Assembly: GCF_000374565.1 (NCBI RefSeq)
Contig: NZ_KB894688.1
Location: 209,531-273,530, forward strand
DNA length: 64,000 nt
From: Siminovitchia fordii DSM 16014 = CIP 108821
GTDB taxonomy: Bacteria; Bacillota; Bacilli; Bacillales; Bacillaceae_C
Direction: 5' to 3'
Below the pieces are notes generated by a model. That model did no database searches, was not told the DNA's origin, and was given only the letters and a program-made list of their open reading frames with translations. Positions 8,747 to 17,260 of the stretch are shown here, piece by piece. A program made the translations under genes and the position numbers. How positions within the stretch are numbered: position 1 is the stretch's first letter; each line of letters begins with the position of its first letter.

Positions 8747-9379
8747 TTACGCCAATGGCCTCAATACTGCCCTTACCGGACTCCCGTCCGCTCCTTCAAT
8801 GGCCAGTGGTAGAGCGATTAATTCATAGTCTCCCGGCTCTACCTCACTCAACACGATGTTCTCCAGAATATAAACACCGTTGTCATTCAGCGAATGGTGT
8901 GCATCCATGGTTTTGCTGTCAATTGCATCAACGGACGGGCCGTCCGTTCCAAGAAGGCGGATGCCTTTTTCTTTAAGAAAGGAACCGATGTTTTTACGGA
9001 AAACCGTAAACTTTTCCGGAAATCGGCTTATACCCCGCCCATCCGATGTTTTGAGAAGCAGGCGCTCGACACCATCCAGATCGAAGCATTCCAGTTCTTC
9101 CCTTCCTATCATGTCGCAGCCAGTCACATCCACTACTCGAGCTGTTCCGATATAGATGTTGACATCAAGTTCGTGTATTTTTTCTCCGTTCTCATCAAAG
9201 TGGTACGGAGCATCAACGTGCGTCCCTGTATGGACGCTTGTTGTAAATTGGCCAATGTTTACAGAGCCCGTCTGCTCCTTCGTGAAGCTCAATGTAAACG
9301 TAAAAGGTGTATCGCCGGGCCAAACGCCAATATCATTAGTCAGCGGCTGCGAAATATCAATCCATTTCCGATTTCCCAT
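8747..9379 (-). CDS. kynB: Kynurenine formamidase (arylformamidase), cyclase family
   Basis: A 210-residue cyclase-family metal hydrolase. The zinc-binding motif HTGTHVDAPYHF lies around residues 50-61, and LLGTDGPSVDAIDS and a late acidic EVEPGDYELIALPL complete the family pattern. It hydrolyses N-formylkynurenine to kynurenine and formate, the second step of tryptophan oxidation. It is the last gene of the kynU-kynA-transporter-kynB block, which confirms KynB rather than another cyclase-family amidase. The ribosome binding site is weak (GGTGGTGG). Confidence 0.92.
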   Translation of the reverse strand: MGNRKWIDISQPLTNDIGVWPGDTPFTFTLSFTKEQTGSVNIGQFTTSVHTGTHVDAPYHFDENGEKIHELDVNIYIGTARVVDVTGCDMIGREELECFDLDGVERLLLKTSDGRGISRFPEKFTVFRKNIGSFLKEKGIRLLGTDGPSVDAIDSKTMDAHHSLNDNGVYILENIVLSEVEPGDYELIALPLAIEGADGSPVRAVLRPLA

Positions 9380-9398
9380 GATAAACCACCACCATCTT

Positions 9399-10742
9399 TT
9401 AGATAATCCCTAATGTATTTAAAAATACAACAACGATTGTAATTGGTACAATCCAGGTCATCAAGACACGCCAAGAAGAATACAAAACGCCAGAACGCGA
9501 TCCGTTCAATTGGAATTCTTCTTTTACAAGCGCTTTATCCATGCGATGGATAATGAATAGTGCGATGAGCAGGCTACCAAACGGCAGCATGATGTTGCTG
9601 ACAAGGTAGTCGGTCGCATCGAACACACTTTTTCCAAAAATCATGAATTCCGCCAGACTGCTTGAAGAAAGAGCAGCAGGAATCGCAGCCAGGGTGATGA
9701 CTAATCCTGCAATCCAAGTGACTGGCCTTCTTGAACGTTTCCCGTTGGACGTAAATGCAGCTACAATAATCTCGTACAAGCTGAATGATGATGTCAATGT
9801 GGCAAATAAAAATAGAATCAGGAATAAACTCAGGAACAATTCTCCAAATGGTATTTGTGCAAATACCGAAGGCAGTACGATGAACAACAAACCCGGCCCT
9901 TCGGCAGGCTCATATCCAAACGCAAAAACCACTGGAAAAATTGCTAAACCTGCAAGCAAGGAAACGAAAATGTTCATTCCGACAACAGAACCTGCGGAAG
10001 ATGTCAAACTGACATCCCTTTTTAAATAGGAGCTGTACGTAACCATGCATGAAAATCCGACTGCAAGTGAAAAAAACGACTGCCCTAATGCATATAGCAG
10101 GGACTCACCTGTTATACTTGAAAAGTCCGGAGCCAGGAAAAACTTTACTCCTTCCATCGCACCATCAAGCGTCAGGGCACGTATAACCAAAATGATAAAA
10201 AAGATGAACAAAAGCGGCATCATATATTTATTCGCTTTTTCAATCCCATTTTGGACGCCCATTGAAATAACTAAGATATTAATCAATGAAAATAGCAATA
10301 AACCAAGAAGGGTCATGGAAGGGCTGCCAATGACTGATCCGAATAGTTCCGGATAATTGACCCCATCACCAATCACCTTTCCAACAACGGACTTTCCTGT
10401 ATAAATCAATACCCAGCCGCCGACAACACTGTAAAATGAAAGCAACAGGAAACAGCCAAGAACGCCCAGTCTTCCGACCCACACCCAAAAGCTGTCAGGA
10501 GCCAGTTTTTTATATGCACTGATGGCTTCAGCCCCAGATCCCCGTCCAATGATAAATTCTGAGACCAGCATCGGCAGTCCAATCAGCAAAGTAAATACGA
10601 CAAAGATGAGGAAAAAGGCCCCTCCACCGCTCATTCCAGTTACATAAGGAAATTTCCAAATGGCGCCAAGCCCGATTGCAGCACCAGCCGATGCCAAAAT
10701 AAAGCCCAGCTTGGATGACCATTGATCCTTTCTATTCTCCAT
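9399..10742 (-). CDS. Sodium-dependent neurotransmitter-symporter (NSS) family transporter, probably tryptophan/kynurenine uptake
   Basis: A 447-residue membrane protein with the NSS N-terminal signature (LGFILASAGAAIGLGAIWKF, residues 11-30, with the unwound TM1 sodium and substrate site) and GGGAFFLIF in TM2. About 11-12 membrane segments are visible. The family includes the bacterial tryptophan transporter TnaT and leucine transporter LeuT. Placement between kynA and kynB, on the same strand, makes tryptophan or kynurenine the likely substrate; that is inference. GGGGGGAAGAGTA precedes the ATG. Confidence 0.88.
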   Translation of the reverse strand: MENRKDQWSSKLGFILASAGAAIGLGAIWKFPYVTGMSGGGAFFLIFVVFTLLIGLPMLVSEFIIGRGSGAEAISAYKKLAPDSFWVWVGRLGVLGCFLLLSFYSVVGGWVLIYTGKSVVGKVIGDGVNYPELFGSVIGSPSMTLLGLLLFSLINILVISMGVQNGIEKANKYMMPLLFIFFIILVIRALTLDGAMEGVKFFLAPDFSSITGESLLYALGQSFFSLAVGFSCMVTYSSYLKRDVSLTSSAGSVVGMNIFVSLLAGLAIFPVVFAFGYEPAEGPGLLFIVLPSVFAQIPFGELFLSLFLILFLFATLTSSFSLYEIIVAAFTSNGKRSRRPVTWIAGLVITLAAIPAALSSSSLAEFMIFGKSVFDATDYLVSNIMLPFGSLLIALFIIHRMDKALVKEEFQLNGSRSGVLYSSWRVLMTWIVPITIVVVFLNTLGII

Positions 10743-10788
10743 TACTCTTCCCCCCTACTCTAAACCTTCTGATAATTTTTTATCTGAA

Positions 10789-10819
10789 ACCATCATCAAT
10801 GTACATCATTGATGATGGT
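10789..10819 (-). other. Perfect hairpin between kynA and the NSS transporter gene
   Basis: ACCATCATCAATG (10789-10801) and CATTGATGATGGT (10807-10819) form a 13-bp perfect stem with a five-base loop. On the minus strand the sequence that follows is not a clean U-run, so this may be an RNA processing or stability element, or a leaky terminator lowering transporter expression. Confidence 0.55.
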
Positions 10820-10830
10820 CCGGAACCGTA

Positions 10831-11685
10831 TTACAATTCAGTTCTCAAATCCCAAAGTTCAGGGAAAAATCGATGGTCCAATACTTGCTTCAAGTAGTTG
10901 ACTCCTGAAGACCCTCCAGTACCCATTTTAAATCCGATGATTCTTTCAACTGTTTTCATATGGCGGAAACGCCACTGCTGCAGCCAGTCTTCGATATCAA
11001 CTAGCTTTTCCGCAAGTTCATATAAGCTCCAATATTTGTCTACATTGCGGTAAACCTCTCTCCAAGCTGCCGCTACGGTAGGATCACCCGAATAGACTTG
11101 TGAAAAGTCGCGGTCCAACAGTTCCGGGTTAATATCGAAACCTGCGCGCGCCAAAGCTTTAATAGCTACATCGTAAATGCTTGGAGCCTTGTATGCCAGC
11201 ATAAGGGCTTCGTGCACCTCAGGATCTTTTTCATAGATTTTTAAAATATGGGTTGATTTATAACCCAGTGCGAATTCAATCAGCCTGTATTGATATGATT
11301 GAAAGCCTGAAGCCTGGCCAAGAGAATCACGGAACTCCAAATATTCAGCCGGAGTCAATGTGGAGAGAACGTCCCAAGCCTGAATAATCTGAGTCTGAGT
11401 TTTGGATACACGGGACAGCATTTTGAAAGCTGCGTGCAGCTCTCCTTCATCAATCGCTTTAATGGCAGCTGTCATTTCATGCAAAATCAGCTTCATCCAC
11501 AACTCACTCACTTGATGAATAATGATGAACAGCATTTCATCATGATGGTCGGAAAGCCGTTTTTGACTCGATAAAACTTTGTCCAGGTTCAAATATTCCC
11601 CGTAAGTCATGTTGTTCTTGAAATCAGTATGGATCCCCTTTTCGCTCTCCAGTTTTTTATATAGCTCCGATATGGATTTTGACAA
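10831..11685 (-). CDS. kynA: Tryptophan 2,3-dioxygenase
   Basis: A 284-residue, all-helical haem dioxygenase of typical bacterial length. Diagnostic stretches are [20 protein letters not shown] near the N-terminus, [20 protein letters not shown] (active-site region about residues 45-65), and [20 protein letters not shown] near the C-terminus, where GTGGSSG contacts substrate. It oxidises L-tryptophan to N-formylkynurenine, the first step. A TTG start is used, eight bases after AGGAGG. It follows kynU in the operon with a 92-base gap containing a hairpin. Confidence 0.95.
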   Translation of the reverse strand: MSKSISELYKKLESEKGIHTDFKNNMTYGEYLNLDKVLSSQKRLSDHHDEMLFIIIHQVSELWMKLILHEMTAAIKAIDEGELHAAFKMLSRVSKTQTQIIQAWDVLSTLTPAEYLEFRDSLGQASGFQSYQYRLIEFALGYKSTHILKIYEKDPEVHEALMLAYKAPSIYDVAIKALARAGFDINPELLDRDFSQVYSGDPTVAAAWREVYRNVDKYWSLYELAEKLVDIEDWLQQWRFRHMKTVERIIGFKMGTGGSSGVNYLKQVLDHRFFPELWDLRTEL

Positions 11686-11734
11686 TGTCTTCTCCTCCTT
11701 TTTTCATTAACGTGTGAACGCCTTCATAGACGAT

Positions 11735-11774
11735 CAAAAATCAAGGGATGTCCGGCTGAGCCGGCCTACATCCC
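11735..11774 (-). terminator. Terminator-like hairpin between kynU and kynA
   Basis: Just past the kynU stop codon, GGGATGT (11745-11751) pairs with ACATCCC (11768-11774) around an inner CCGGCTGAGCCGG stem. The minus strand then reads TTGATTTTTGATC. It looks like an internal terminator or attenuator that would uncouple kynU from the downstream genes. Confidence 0.6.
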
Positions 11775-11777
11775 TGC

Positions 11778-13055
11778 TTATGCAACAACATCCCGTTTGT
11801 TTTCAAATTTCTTATACTCTTCATTTTGCATGATCTTTTTCAGAATCTTGACGACCTGCCATACCTCTTCAAACGTATTGTAAAGGGCCACTGGTGCCAA
11901 ACGGATTCCATTCGGTGTACGGAAATCCGGAATGACGTTGTTTTCCTTCAATGCTTTGCAAATACGAGCAGCTTCCTCATGCTCTAGGAAAATGTGGCCG
12001 CCTCTTTTCTCTTCATCCCGGGGATTTGCCATGGTAAAACCGAATCCATTTAATTCGGCATCAATCAACGTCATCATATAATCCGTCATTTTCAATGATT
12101 TTTCACGGATTTTTTCAATACCCGCTTCCTCGAACATCGACAATGATCCCAGAAGCGGAGCTGCACTTAGCAAATGGGGAGTTCCCATTTGCATCACCCC
12201 TGCATCAGGTGCTGCCGACAACTCATGCTCCATATCAAACTGCTTATTTTTATCCGAACTGAACCAGCCTGCAAGTCCGGGGCTTGTTCCAAAATGTTTC
12301 TTGTTCACATACATGCCCGCAACGGAACCCGGTCCTCCGTTCAAATGTTTATACGTACACCAAAAAGCGAAATCCACATCCCAGTCACTCAGAGAATGGG
12401 GAACAGAACCAATGGAATGGCATAGATCAAACGCAATTAGAATTCCGCGTTCATGAGCCGCTTTCGTCAATCGCTCCATATCCAAAATCTGTCCGCTCCG
12501 GTATAAGACACCAGCAAGAACAATAATCGCCACTTCATCCGTCATCGCATCAATGATATCGTTTTCATCAAGCGTTTGACCGTCCCGGCTTTTTACTTGG
12601 ATCAAATGCTCTTCGGGATCAAGTCCATGGACCCGAAGCTGGCTTTTTATAGCATAAATATCGGTTGGAAAGTTTAATTCATCTGCTAATATCTTCGTTC
12701 TCTTCCCTTCCGGTTTGAAAAAAGTCGAAAGGATCTGATGAAGATTGACTGTCGTTGATCCGGTTACAATGACTTCATTTTGATCGGCGCCAATCAGCGG
12801 AGCACATTTTTCACCAAGCTTTTCTGAAAAATAAAACCATGGATTGTCTCCTTTTAACCAACCGTCAATGCCGAACTGCTTCCACGATTCCAGCATGGAT
12901 AATAGTGATTCTTCCGCTCTTTTTGACAACAGTCCGAGGGAATTACCGTCAAAATAAATCGTTTCCGGCTGGATGTAAAATTCATCGCGATACTGCTTAA
13001 GGTCATCCTCCCGGTCTAACTGCTGAGCATATTCCAATGATGATTTCTCAGTCAT
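11778..13055 (-). CDS. kynU: Kynureninase
   Basis: A 425-residue PLP enzyme of the aminotransferase class V fold. It shows the [15 protein letters not shown]-terminal motif (about residues 34-47), [20 protein letters not shown], and the PLP-lysine region [16 protein letters not shown] near residue 230. It cleaves kynurenine to anthranilate and alanine. It is the first gene of the operon, and the promoter and a 25-bp palindrome lie directly upstream. AAGGAG lies eight bases before the ATG. Together with kynA and kynB it completes the tryptophan-to-anthranilate route. Confidence 0.95.
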   Translation of the reverse strand: MTEKSSLEYAQQLDREDDLKQYRDEFYIQPETIYFDGNSLGLLSKRAEESLLSMLESWKQFGIDGWLKGDNPWFYFSEKLGEKCAPLIGADQNEVIVTGSTTVNLHQILSTFFKPEGKRTKILADELNFPTDIYAIKSQLRVHGLDPEEHLIQVKSRDGQTLDENDIIDAMTDEVAIIVLAGVLYRSGQILDMERLTKAAHERGILIAFDLCHSIGSVPHSLSDWDVDFAFWCTYKHLNGGPGSVAGMYVNKKHFGTSPGLAGWFSSDKNKQFDMEHELSAAPDAGVMQMGTPHLLSAAPLLGSLSMFEEAGIEKIREKSLKMTDYMMTLIDAELNGFGFTMANPRDEEKRGGHIFLEHEEAARICKALKENNVIPDFRTPNGIRLAPVALYNTFEEVWQVVKILKKIMQNEEYKKFENKRDVVA

Positions 13056-13095
13056 ATTACCTACTCCTTCGCCCCTGAATTTTCAGTATAAATTT

Positions 13096-13125
13096 ACTAT
13101 ACCTGAATAGTTTATCATTAGTCAA
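13096..13125 (-). promoter_or_regulatory. Putative kynU promoter
   Basis: On the minus strand TTGACT (13120-13125) and TATAGT (13096-13101) are 18 bases apart, placing a start about 35 bases before kynU. The palindrome at 13127-13151 abuts the -35 box. Confidence 0.6.
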
Positions 13126-13126
13126 T

Positions 13127-13151
13127 GATATAATGTCAATGACATTATATC
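13127..13151. promoter_or_regulatory. 25-bp perfect palindrome, probable TetR operator between kynU and the tetR gene
   Basis: GATATAATGTCA, one central base, then TGACATTATATC: a perfect 12+1+12 inverted repeat placed between the two divergent promoters. The length and symmetry fit a TetR-family dimer site. Binding by the adjacent TetR protein, and control of the kyn operon, are inferred. Confidence 0.7.
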
Positions 13152-13161
13152 ACCTATCCGA

Positions 13162-13190
13162 TTGCCTAGGAACCTTTAACACGGTAAAAT
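13162..13190 (+). promoter_or_regulatory. Putative promoter of the tetR gene
   Basis: TTGCCT (13162-13167), 17-base spacer, TAAAAT (13185-13190). It lies ten bases from the palindrome, compatible with autoregulation. Confidence 0.55.
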
Positions 13191-13222
13191 AGGGCTAAAA
13201 CACCAAGGAAGGAGCAAATAAA

Positions 13223-13837
13223 ATGGACGGCTCTGAGCAAATGTCCAAGCGGCAGCTCCAAGCATTGCAAACGAGGGAGAACCTGCTGAATGCAGGACGG
13301 GCGGTCTTTCTAGAAAAGGGGTTTCAAAAAGCCACTATGACACAAATCAATAAGCTGGCACATACAGGTTACGGAACGGCATACGTCTATTTCAAAAACA
13401 AAGACGACCTGTTTACAGAATTGATGGAAACCATCATGCAAAAAATGTACGATGTCGCAGGACTTCCTTTTCATCCCCGTACAAAAGAGGAAGCGTATGC
13501 ACAGATTCTAAAACAGACGCGCCTTTTCATGCAGTCAGCCTTGGAAGAAAAAGAAATGATGAAGGTCGTAAAAGAAGCAATCGGAGTTTCGGCAATCGTT
13601 AAAGAAAAGTGGAATAGCATCCGGGCCCGCTTTATTTCAGGAATCACAAAAGATATTCAATTTGTCCAGGATGCAGGACTGGCAATTGAAAGGTTTGACG
13701 CTGCCCTTATCGCAAAAGGATGGTTTTACATGAATGAGCAGGTCATGTGGGATCTGGTTCTAGGGGAAATTGAAGAGGACTTGGATGCCGTATCTGAAAA
13801 CCTGTCAGAACTATATGCCGGGGGGCTATATAAGTAA
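13223..13837 (+). CDS. TetR/AcrR family transcriptional regulator next to the kyn operon
   Basis: A 204-residue protein with an N-terminal TetR helix-turn-helix: LLNAGRAVFLEKGFQKATMT, then INKLAHTGYGTAYVYFKNKD, about residues 16-60. The C-terminal ligand domain shows no recognisable signature. GGAAGGAG lies eight bases before the ATG. It is divergent from kynU and shares the intergenic palindrome, so it is the best candidate for the kyn operon regulator, with tryptophan or kynurenine as possible effector (inference). Kyn operons studied in Gram-negative bacteria use the Lrp-type KynR, so a TetR here would be different. Confidence 0.9.
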   Translation: MDGSEQMSKRQLQALQTRENLLNAGRAVFLEKGFQKATMTQINKLAHTGYGTAYVYFKNKDDLFTELMETIMQKMYDVAGLPFHPRTKEEAYAQILKQTRLFMQSALEEKEMMKVVKEAIGVSAIVKEKWNSIRARFISGITKDIQFVQDAGLAIERFDAALIAKGWFYMNEQVMWDLVLGEIEEDLDAVSENLSELYAGGLYK

Positions 13838-13852
13838 AATTCCGGCAAAATC

Positions 13853-13888
13853 AAAAAGCCTTTGAGCGAACAATTCACTCAAAGGCTT
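13853..13888 (-). terminator. Intrinsic terminator of the ASCH gene
   Basis: AAGCCTTTGAG (13856-13866) and CTCAAAGGCTT (13878-13888) form an 11-bp perfect stem, and the minus strand runs into CTTTTTG. The ASCH stop codon lies inside the stem. Confidence 0.8.
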
Positions 13889-14346
13889 CCCGCCAATGTT
13901 TTTCCCTTTTCATTGCAGTCAATCAGCTCAAACCGCTCACAGACAAGCAAAATTTCATCAGAGAATGAAAGGCCTTTTTCTTTTAATTCACTTGTGAAAA
14001 ATTTGACATGGATATCCCACCATTCCTCATATGAGCCTTCCCCTTCTGAAATGGCAAAATCCTCCGTCACTTCATTCATCGGTAGGATTTCCACTTCGGT
14101 TGTTCGAATGATGGCTACCGGCTGATCCTCACTATCGAGGATAATGCTGTAATCACCTTCTTTTGGGAGAGGCTCATTTTCAAGGTCATACAGAAGCTTG
14201 CATGAACATGTTGCTCGTTTTTTGCCTGCAATTACCAGTGAAGCCAGCTTATCGGGCTCAGCTCCGAACTGCCAAGCACTAACGGAAGAAGGTTTTTGTG
14301 AACTTCCCCAAAATTCATTCCAATATGTTAAAGAAGCTTCGTTCAT
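13879..14346 (-). CDS. ASCH domain protein
   Basis: About 155 residues, matching the ASCH/YqfB-like fold: WQFGAEPDKLASLVIAGKKR with the conserved basic G-K-K-R after a strand, EPLPKEGDYSIILDSEDQPV, and a C-terminal EGEGSYEEWWDIHVKFF. ASCH domains are small beta-barrels related to PUA and are thought to bind RNA or modified nucleosides; some hydrolyse N4-acetylcytidine. The start at 14346 follows GGAGG by eight bases; a longer frame to 14412 would overlap the upstream AAA gene. It lies 23 bases downstream of the AAA gene and is probably co-transcribed with it. Specific substrate unknown. Confidence 0.82.
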   Translation of the reverse strand: MNEASLTYWNEFWGSSQKPSSVSAWQFGAEPDKLASLVIAGKKRATCSCKLLYDLENEPLPKEGDYSIILDSEDQPVAIIRTTEVEILPMNEVTEDFAISEGEGSYEEWWDIHVKFFTSELKEKGLSFSDEILLVCERFELIDCNEKGKTLAGSL

Positions 14347-14369
14347 CGTGACATCCTCCGGTATGATTT

Positions 14370-15647
14370 TTAAAAATCGAATCCCACTTTGGAATAATCC
14401 GTTTCTCCCCACTCCTGTGTCCGGGTTTTTTCATTGGCTGCTTCCAGGTTCTGGATGATACCATCGATATCAACAGCTTGATCATAATGCCACTGAAGGG
14501 CAGCCGATGCGTACAACTCGTTCAATTGAGCAATTGAGAACTTCTCTGTCTGCTCGGCGATATACAGAACATCAGACTTAGACATAAACCGCTCCATATT
14601 CTTAATTTTCAGGAGATATTGAAGGCGCATTTCGAAGTCAGGCCGCTTAATTTCATAAGCCCGATCAAAGCGGCCTGCACGATTGATCAGAGCCGGATCG
14701 ATTTTTTCAGGATAATTGGTCGTTCCAATTAAAAAGATGCCTTCTTTTGAAGTGGCCCCATCCAACGTATTCAAAAACACAGACCTTGAAGACTCCGGCA
14801 TGGAATCGATATCCTCAATCACCAAAACCATTGGTGCCATCTTCGCTACAATGGAAAATACCTCTTTTATGGAGTAGCTCGTTGTATATTCCGTAATCTG
14901 CCAATACGCGACAGGAGCATCAATACTTCCTGCGATGGATTTCACGAGCGTTGTTTTTCCATTCCCGGGCTGTCCGTAAAGCAAAATTCCTCGCTTATAT
15001 GGGATGTTATAAGTTTTAAAAAAGTCTCCACTTTCGTTGAAAAACTCGTCAATCGAACGGTAAATCTCCGATTTCAGCCCCTCTTCCAACAGTACATCTT
15101 CTCTGCTTACAAGAGAAGTGACCTTCTCCTTTTCACGTTCGACTCCTTCTTCAGTATCAGTGAAGACACTAACGCAATCCTTCATGATTTCCTTTTGACG
15201 ATCATATACGTACTGTAAAAATGTAAGCAGGCTCTCATCGTCTTTAGCATAGATGAATTCGTGCTGATAATCCGTAAAGCTTTGAAAAATTGGCAGCTTG
15301 ACCAACGCAATTTCATAGTCTGGATAAAAATAAACGGCATTATTAATGGATGGTTTGATCACAAAACCATACTTGTCGTCGTTTTGCTCATAATCAATGC
15401 ACCCGGTTTCCACGTGATCATAAATATATGAAAGAAGCTGTGCTTTTCCGGAAGCCAAATCCTCTTCCAGTACATTCCAGATTTCTTCCACATTTTCATT
15501 GTCCAGATACATTTTTAAGATGAGTCCGGTCTGTTTTAAAATAAATCCATGGACTTTGTCCAGTGCCACACCGTAATCATAATAGTATGGCAAAACTTCA
15601 CGATTATTTTCCGGCAGTCGAATAATATATGATTCTTTCAATGTCAT
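14370..15647 (-). CDS. AAA+ ATPase, BCS1/AAA-family with N-terminal domain of unknown function
   Basis: A 425-residue protein. Residues 1-200 are an unrecognised, mostly alpha/beta region rich in acidic and aromatic residues. The AAA core follows: Walker A GQPGNGKT at about 225-232, Walker B MVLVIEDIDS at about 273-282, sensor region LIGTTNYPEKIDPALINR, and the arginine-finger motif GRFDRA near 325. The C-terminal lid follows. No membrane segment is visible, unlike mitochondrial BCS1. Such proteins remodel or unfold other proteins or complexes. It forms a pair with the ASCH gene; partner and target are unknown. Confidence 0.85.
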   Translation of the reverse strand: MTLKESYIIRLPENNREVLPYYYDYGVALDKVHGFILKQTGLILKMYLDNENVEEIWNVLEEDLASGKAQLLSYIYDHVETGCIDYEQNDDKYGFVIKPSINNAVYFYPDYEIALVKLPIFQSFTDYQHEFIYAKDDESLLTFLQYVYDRQKEIMKDCVSVFTDTEEGVEREKEKVTSLVSREDVLLEEGLKSEIYRSIDEFFNESGDFFKTYNIPYKRGILLYGQPGNGKTTLVKSIAGSIDAPVAYWQITEYTTSYSIKEVFSIVAKMAPMVLVIEDIDSMPESSRSVFLNTLDGATSKEGIFLIGTTNYPEKIDPALINRAGRFDRAYEIKRPDFEMRLQYLLKIKNMERFMSKSDVLYIAEQTEKFSIAQLNELYASAALQWHYDQAVDIDGIIQNLEAANEKTRTQEWGETDYSKVGFDF

Positions 15648-15829
15648 TTCCTTCCGTCTCTATAGGCTGTATTACTCATTTAAGTTTACCGGAAAATCTA
15701 CAAATTGAAAAGGCAACCTGATTGGGAAACTAACGACTGATTCGGGTGGGAAAATTGTATTCTTCGTTCCTCATAAATTTCAACTGATTAGTGGTTTAAT
15801 GGTTTATTAGAAGTGGCTCTCATATGATT

Positions 15830-17152
15830 GGTTAGTGACCGGGTTCATGGGTAACTACGGAAAACGGGAATCGGGCTCTATTTCGCTGGATTAGTGACCA
15901 TTTTCAGGAGCAGCTACGGATAACGGGAATCTATACACTCGATTTGTGACCGGGTTCTCTTGCAACTGCAAAAAACGGGAACTAATACGCTAGATTAGTG
16001 ACTACTTTCAGGAGCAAGAGCGGGAAACGGGAATCTATCTACTCGATTAGTTACCGGGTTCTCTTCTAACAGCAAAAATCGGGAACTAATATGCCTGATT
16101 AGTGACCGTTTTCAGTTGCTATACCGGATAACGGGAATCTATACACTCCACTAGTGACCGGGTTCTCTTGCAACTGCAAAAAACGGGCTCTAATACGCTA
16201 GATTAGTGACCATTTTCAGGAGCAACTACGGATAATGGGAATCTATACACTCCATTAGTGACCGAATTCTCTTCCAATTGCAAAAAACGGGCTCTATTTC
16301 GCTGGATTTGTGACCATTTTCAGGAGCTATACCGGATAACGGGCATCTATCCACTCCATTAGTGACCGAATTCTCTTCCAATTGCAAAAAACGGGCACTA
16401 ACACGATGGATTAGTGACCGTTTTCAGTTGCTATACCGGATAATGGGCATCTATCCACTCGATTAGTGACCGAATTCTCTTCCAACAGCAAAAATCGGGC
16501 ACTAATAAGCTAGATTAGTGACCGTTTTCGTGGGCAACTACGGATAACGGGAATCTATACACTCGATTGGTGACCGAGTTCTTTTCCAACAGCAAAAAAC
16601 GGGAACTATTTCGCTGGATTAGTGACCATTTTTAGGAGCAACTACGGATAACGGGAATCTATCTACTCGATTGGTGACCGTATTCTCTTCCAATTGCAAA
16701 AAACGGTCACTAATACGCTAGATTAGTGACCGTTTTCGTGGGCAACTACGGATAACGGGAATCTATACACTCGATTTGTGACCGGGTTCTCTTGCAACTG
16801 CAAAAAATGGGCACTATTATGCCTGATTAGTGACCGTTTTCAGTTGCTATACCGGATAACGGGCATCTATCTACTCGATTAGTGACCGTATTCTCTTCCA
16901 ACTGCAAAAAACGGGAACTAATACGCTAGATTAGTGACCGTTTTCGTGGGCAGCTACGGATAACGGGCATCTATTTACTCGATTAGTGACCGGGTTCTCT
17001 TCTAACAGCAAAAATCGGGCACTAATAAGCTAGATTAGTGACCGTTTTCGTGGGCAACTACGGATAACAGGCATCTATACACTCGATTGGTGACCGAGTT
17101 CTATTCCAACAGCAAAAAACGGTCACTAACACGATGGATTAGTGACCGTTTT
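15830..17152. repeat. 1.3-kb tandem array of 52-bp units in strict A/B alternation (104-bp higher-order repeat)
   Basis: The anchor GTGACC recurs at 15894, 15946, 15998, 16050 (as GTTACC) and so on to 17142: 25 anchors, 24 intervals, every one exactly 52 bases, with no insertion or deletion. Odd units read GTGACC-TTTTC-GGAGC.ACTACGGATAACGGG; even units read GTGACCGGGTTCTCTTCCAAC..CAAAAAACGGG. The two types alternate without exception, giving twelve 104-bp dimers and a terminal half. A degenerate copy lies 59 bases upstream (15835). Each B-to-A junction is an inverted repeat, AAACGGTCACTAA-N9-TTAGTGACCGTTT in its best copies (about 16703 and 17117). Stop codons and the 52-base period exclude coding. 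Confidence 0.95.
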
Positions 17153-17260
17153 CCAAGAATGATCCTATTTAGCTCTTTTATTTCTTATATAAGCGTTTCT
17201 TAAAAAGGATTTGAAGTCACTTCTCAGCTACATAAAAGAAAAACACTCTTTTATAGCCTA

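Noticed and set aside
8635..8976. Plus-strand frame of 113 codons over the kynB 3' end
   Set aside because: It is antisense to kynB and its terminator, with no family match.
15830..17152. CRISPR array reading of the 52-bp repeats
   Set aside because: There are no unique spacers between identical repeats: the whole 52-bp unit is repeated, in two alternating types, with substitutions spread throughout. No cas gene is nearby.
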